A stretch of 64,000 bases of DNA from Rhodovulum sp. P5 (GTDB taxonomy: Bacteria > Pseudomonadota > Alphaproteobacteria > Rhodobacterales > Rhodobacteraceae): the NCBI RefSeq assembly GCF_002079305.1, contig NZ_CP015039.1, positions 2,774,001 to 2,838,000 of the forward strand. Reading direction: 5' to 3'. Shown one piece after another: positions 60,986-64,000 of this stretch (position 1 is its first letter; each line of letters starts with the position of its first letter). A model generated the notes under the pieces. The model was not told the origin of the DNA, searched no databases, and worked only from the letters and a program-made list of their open reading frames with translations. The position numbers were made by a program, and so were the translations under genes.

Positions 60986-61208
60986 CTTCGGCCGAACTGC
61001 CCACCTCGCGCGCCTTAAGCTATTGAAATCCCATACCTGCGCTGAACGCGCTCACGCAGATTCCCCCGGATTTTGTCGAAGTTCGGAAGTCCATCGCTAA
61101 GGTCTGGACAAACGGGTCCAAGTGCCTGGTTGCGGGGCAATGTCGGGGCTGGGGTAATACGATTTTCCGCCGATGCGTCCCCTCATAGGTTCCACGGCGC
61201 CTATAGCC
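60986..61208. other. Intergenic region between IS copy 1 and the HsdR_N gene
   Basis: No open frame or known motif. It may contain the right flank of the insertion sequence and the 3' leader of the HsdR_N gene, which ends at 61209. Confidence 0.4.
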
Positions 61209-62276
61209 TCACGCGTTCAAGTACGCTTGCACTACCGTTTCTATTTTCGCCGCGTGCTTGTAAAGATCCTCAGGTCCCTCAACCCGGACTTTTGTTTCCA
61301 CCTTCTCGGCGTTGAAAAAGCCAATATTCTTTGTTGTGGATGAATTGAAGTACAGGCGACATATCGGGCGTCGGTTGTTGTCGTCCATAAGGATAGCACA
61401 ATAACTTTTGGCATCCCTAATCGTGATGCGTTCGATGGGGGCAATTCTCGCTGCGATGGCGCGAACGATCATGAAACCTTCGCGTTCTTCCTGCGTGGTC
61501 TCGATTTCAGAATCTGCCGCTACCTCGCCGGACGCAGGCTTTTCCGCGGTTTTAGAACCTTCATCACGGAATGTGATGCTAAGCTTGTCTTGAATGCGGT
61601 CGCGGATAAGCTCGTCGAGGGCTGCTTGTATCGATGGTTTAAGTTGCTCTGAGACAGACTTTGTAATGGAGCCATCGTGAATTTGGCGGCCAACCAGCCG
61701 CACGAACTCATCGTCGGGATCTTCGAGTTGGTGCTTGAGGTATGCCGCCGCCAATTTCGTATATTTTAGATTTGATGCTGCCTCTATAATTGAATCTATC
61801 GCAAATGAGTTCTTGTGGAATCGGGAAAGCTCTTGAATTTGAGATTTGTCGTGTTTTTGGAAGTCAAATGTGAAGAATGGGCGCTTGTCCATTTTGTTTG
61901 GTTCATCTGTATCAGAGAAAAACCATGCTTCTTTCCCGTTTGTGAGAATGGCTAGCCGTGCCTCTGTGACATGAAAGTACCGAAAAAGCTGGTTGAATTG
62001 GGTGTCGCCCAGCTTGCAGTTGATCGGTTTGGCTTCAACCAGCATGGCAATCTTGCCGTCGATCTTGATCACAAAATCGACTTTCTCGCCCTTCTTCATG
62101 CCGACATCGGCCACAAACTCTGGCACGACTTCTTCAAGGTTGAAAACGTCGAAGCCGAGGCTCTGAATAAAGGGGAGGATGACGGCAGTTTTTGTGGCCT
62201 CTTCAGTTAGAGCTTGACGCGCCGCAGCCTTTGAACGAGCGGCCAGTGCCTCAACCTGCTCTTGAAACTCGCCCAT
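61209..62276 (-). CDS. Orphan HsdR_N type restriction endonuclease domain protein
   Basis: 355 residues from ATG 62276 (GGGGTGG upstream). HSDR_N fold with a PD-(D/E)xK core: Asp67 in EKVDFVIKIDG, Glu81-Ala-Lys83 in MLVEAKPI. The C-terminal ~100 residues (VRAIAARIAPIERITIRDAKSY) are a second domain of unknown role. There is no helicase motor, HsdM or HsdS. The gene is visibly AT-richer than its surroundings and lies between two IS copies, so transfer is likely. A nuclease or defence role is plausible, unproven. Confidence 0.75.
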   Translation of the reverse strand: MGEFQEQVEALAARSKAAARQALTEEATKTAVILPFIQSLGFDVFNLEEVVPEFVADVGMKKGEKVDFVIKIDGKIAMLVEAKPINCKLGDTQFNQLFRYFHVTEARLAILTNGKEAWFFSDTDEPNKMDKRPFFTFDFQKHDKSQIQELSRFHKNSFAIDSIIEAASNLKYTKLAAAYLKHQLEDPDDEFVRLVGRQIHDGSITKSVSEQLKPSIQAALDELIRDRIQDKLSITFRDEGSKTAEKPASGEVAADSEIETTQEEREGFMIVRAIAARIAPIERITIRDAKSYCAILMDDNNRRPICRLYFNSSTTKNIGFFNAEKVETKVRVEGPEDLYKHAAKIETVVQAYLNA

Positions 62277-62301
62277 AAGCCACCCCATTTGCTGCTTGAT
62301 T

Positions 62302-64000
62302 CCTCAAGTTCACCAGCAAAACGCGTAAGTGATTGATATTGTTATGGCGAGATTGGCCAAAATGTAACTACGCGAAGGTGGTCAGGCGGGTTTTGGCAGG
62401 TTCAGGGTGTCGAAGAGCTCCAGTTGTTCGGGGGTCGGGGTGGTGAGGCCATCGAACTTGCGGTCGGCGATCCGGGCTTCGTGGCGGTGGATGCGGGCGA
62501 GCAGGTCGAGCGCGGTGCGGGGGCTGGCGTCATGTCCTTTGGCCTTCAGCCGCATGCGCATGACACGGTAGAGGACGAGGGCGAGAAAGCAGATCAGCGC
62601 GTGGGCGCGGATGCGGTCGGGCAGCCGGTGGTGGACCGGGGCGATCTCGATGTCGGATTTCAGGACGCGGAAGCCGCGTTCGATATCGGCCAGCGACGTG
62701 TAGCGGGTAACGGTCTCGGCGGGCGTCAAGTCGGGGGCGTTGGTCAGGAGCGCGAGCTTGCCGTCGAAGAGCTCCGCGCGCGCGACGGCGTCCTCGTCAA
62801 CACTCCAGCTGAACCGGTCGGCCTGCAGGTCTGCCTTGAGGAAGCGCGTCATTTCCGCCTCGGCGACGGCGCGGGTGAAGCGGCTATAGGCGCCCCGGTC
62901 GGAGGCACGGCGACCTCGCGCGGTCTGGCCGCCGTCCTGCGCGTCGAGCTTTGCGACCATCTTTTCGGCCTGGGCTTCAAGCTCGGCGATGCGCGCGCGG
63001 CGCCGGTCGGATTGGTCGGCGGCTCGAACGGGATCATGGGCGACGATCAGGCGGTGGCCGGCGAAGCTGCTTTCCGCCAACCCGTCCTCGTCGAAAGCAA
63101 GGCCCTGGAAGGTTTCGACCAGATCGGCATAACGACGGGCGGGAACCGCGAGGATGAATTCCAGCTTGCGGTCGTCCTGATCGGCCAGGGCGGTCAGCTC
63201 GTCGATGTTTTCAAGGCTGAGCAGACCGCGGTCGGCCACCAGGATGACACGCTGGACGGGGAAGCGCTGCAAGACTGTCTTGAGCATGCCCTGCAGGGTT
63301 TTCGTCTCGCCGATGTTGCCCGGGTGAACGGTATGCATGAGCGGCAGGCCGTCCGCGGTCTGGACCACGCCCAACACGAACTGCCGGGCGATGCCGCCGG
63401 TTTCCTTGTTCATCCCGAAAGCGCGAAGGTCGTCCGCGACATCCCCGTCGCCATGGATGCGCACCGTGGTCAGGTCATAGAAGACCACGGCCAGATCGCG
63501 ATCGACCAGCGGACGGATCTGTTTGGCAAGCGCGCCTTCGACGGTATCGGCGTGATCCATCAACGCATCCATGGCGCGGAGCAGGTGTTGATGGGTGACG
63601 GTGTCCGGCATCGCCGGCATGGCGACCGTTTCCAGCCAGCGCAGGCAGCCCAGCTTACTTGTGGGGTCGCACAACCGATTGAACACCATGGCGCGGACCA
63701 GCGCCTCCACGTCGACTTTCCGCTTGCCGGAACGCAGCGCACGGCCGAGGGCATGATCGAAACCAAGGTCCTTCCACAACTCGTGCAGGGCAAAGACGTC
63801 GCCATAGCTGCGCGCCGCCTCGTAGGTGATCTCGGCCTTCTCGGGCTCGACCCGACCCGCGGCGCGACTGAGCCCCCGGATCAGCGCATCGAGCTGGCCA
63901 TCCTTCATCCCGTCCACGCGCCCCAGATTGGCCACGACGCGCAGCCGGGGCTTGCCCGCCTCGTTACGGAAGGACTCGACAATCTGCAGATAGCGACGCC
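62302..64000 (-). mobile_element. IS1634-type insertion sequence, copy 2 (cut by window end)
   Basis: Begins at 62302 with the same left end as copy 1 (four differences in the first 95 bp) and has the same orientation, 3112 bp away. The right end lies outside the window. With copy 1 it frames the HsdR_N gene like a composite transposon. Confidence 0.8.
62382..64000 (-). CDS. IS1634-type transposase, copy 2, 5' end beyond window
   Basis: About 540 residues visible; by the 3112-bp offset, the start would lie near base 64028. DDE motifs are as in copy 1 (VFYDLTTVR, LVADRGLLS, DIERGFRVLKSDIE). The block of difference from copy 1 is HADTVEGALAKQ near the former residue 160. The N-terminal third appears nearly identical to copy 1, hinting at recent transposition or gene conversion. 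Confidence 0.88.
   Translation of the reverse strand, partial: RRYLQIVESFRNEAGKPRLRVVANLGRVDGMKDGQLDALIRGLSRAAGRVEPEKAEITYEAARSYGDVFALHELWKDLGFDHALGRALRSGKRKVDVEALVRAMVFNRLCDPTSKLGCLRWLETVAMPAMPDTVTHQHLLRAMDALMDHADTVEGALAKQIRPLVDRDLAVVFYDLTTVRIHGDGDVADDLRAFGMNKETGGIARQFVLGVVQTADGLPLMHTVHPGNIGETKTLQGMLKTVLQRFPVQRVILVADRGLLSLENIDELTALADQDDRKLEFILAVPARRYADLVETFQGLAFDEDGLAESSFAGHRLIVAHDPVRAADQSDRRRARIAELEAQAEKMVAKLDAQDGGQTARGRRASDRGAYSRFTRAVAEAEMTRFLKADLQADRFSWSVDEDAVARAELFDGKLALLTNAPDLTPAETVTRYTSLADIERGFRVLKSDIEIAPVHHRLPDRIRAHALICFLALVLYRVMRMRLKAKGHDASPRTALDLLARIHRHEARIADRKFDGLTTPTPEQLELFDTLNLPKPA

Overview
The window reads as a chromosomal segment of a GC-rich alphaproteobacterium of the order Rhodobacterales (Roseobacter/Rhodobacter type). 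Evidence: the chvI-chvG-hprK-rapZ-EIIA-HPr block divergent from pckA, a Mcd-type acyl-CoA dehydrogenase of the ethylmalonyl-CoA pathway, folK-rpoZ-rsh-pdxJ and acpS-lepB-rnc-era-recO housekeeping blocks, and three proteins with VPLPA-type C-terminal sorting tails. No rRNA, tRNA or CRISPR array was recognised.

Layout. 1-4.9 kb: sensor histidine kinase (cut by the window start) and single-domain response regulator, divergent from a CheB-CheR-PAS fusion. 5-6.6 kb: two exported proteins, one a leishmanolysin-like zinc protease, behind a palindrome-rich leader. 6.6-10.1 kb: smc (frameshifted). 10.3-15.6 kb: acetyltransferase, membrane protein, TPP enzyme (frameshifted), FMN reductase, CoA-ester hydratase-like protein. 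15.7-19.9 kb: ispH-lysE-DUF3429-methyltransferase-rnhA operon with start/stop overlaps, then yqaA-type and NYN genes. 20-24.7 kb: folK, rpoZ, rsh, DUF2062, pdxJ. 24.7-31.3 kb: VPLPA-CTERM protein, acpS, lepB, rnc, J-domain protein, era, recO. 31.3-35.7 kb: mcd with a duplicated 3' end, TauE-type permease, pckA. 36-41.4 kb: chvIG and nitrogen/carbon PTS genes, acyltransferase. 41.5-48.1 kb: exported phytase-like esterase, hbd, DUF6473, etfAB, cobalamin adenosyltransferase with a hexanucleotide repeat in its leader, SDR. 48.1-57.9 kb: parC, lipoprotein, tuf with an overlapping exported nuclease gene, aroQ, MBL hydrolase, FAD dehydrogenase, apt, a divergent small-ORF/RHH pair, mtnP. 58-64 kb: flavin reductase, an acetyltransferase whose 3' end runs into an insertion sequence, and two IS1634-type copies in the same orientation flanking an AT-richer HsdR_N nuclease gene.

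How it fits together. Several genes serve acyl-CoA and C2/C3 metabolism: mcd feeds electrons to EtfAB, Hbd supplies or uses acetoacetyl-CoA, the adenosyltransferase makes the B12 cofactor needed by the mutases of the ethylmalonyl-CoA pathway, and pckA is the gluconeogenic exit. ChvIG and the HprK-EIIA-HPr chain are the regulatory core beside pckA.

Quality caution: smc, the TPP enzyme and the EIIA gene each carry an apparent one-base deletion in a G/C homopolymer. Three such events in otherwise intact housekeeping-type genes point to sequencing error rather than gene loss. The most unusual findings are the IS-HsdR_N-IS structure, the duplicated mcd 3' end that differs only synonymously, the 8-unit hexamer repeat next to the adenosyltransferase ribosome binding site, and the divergent small-ORF/RHH module.
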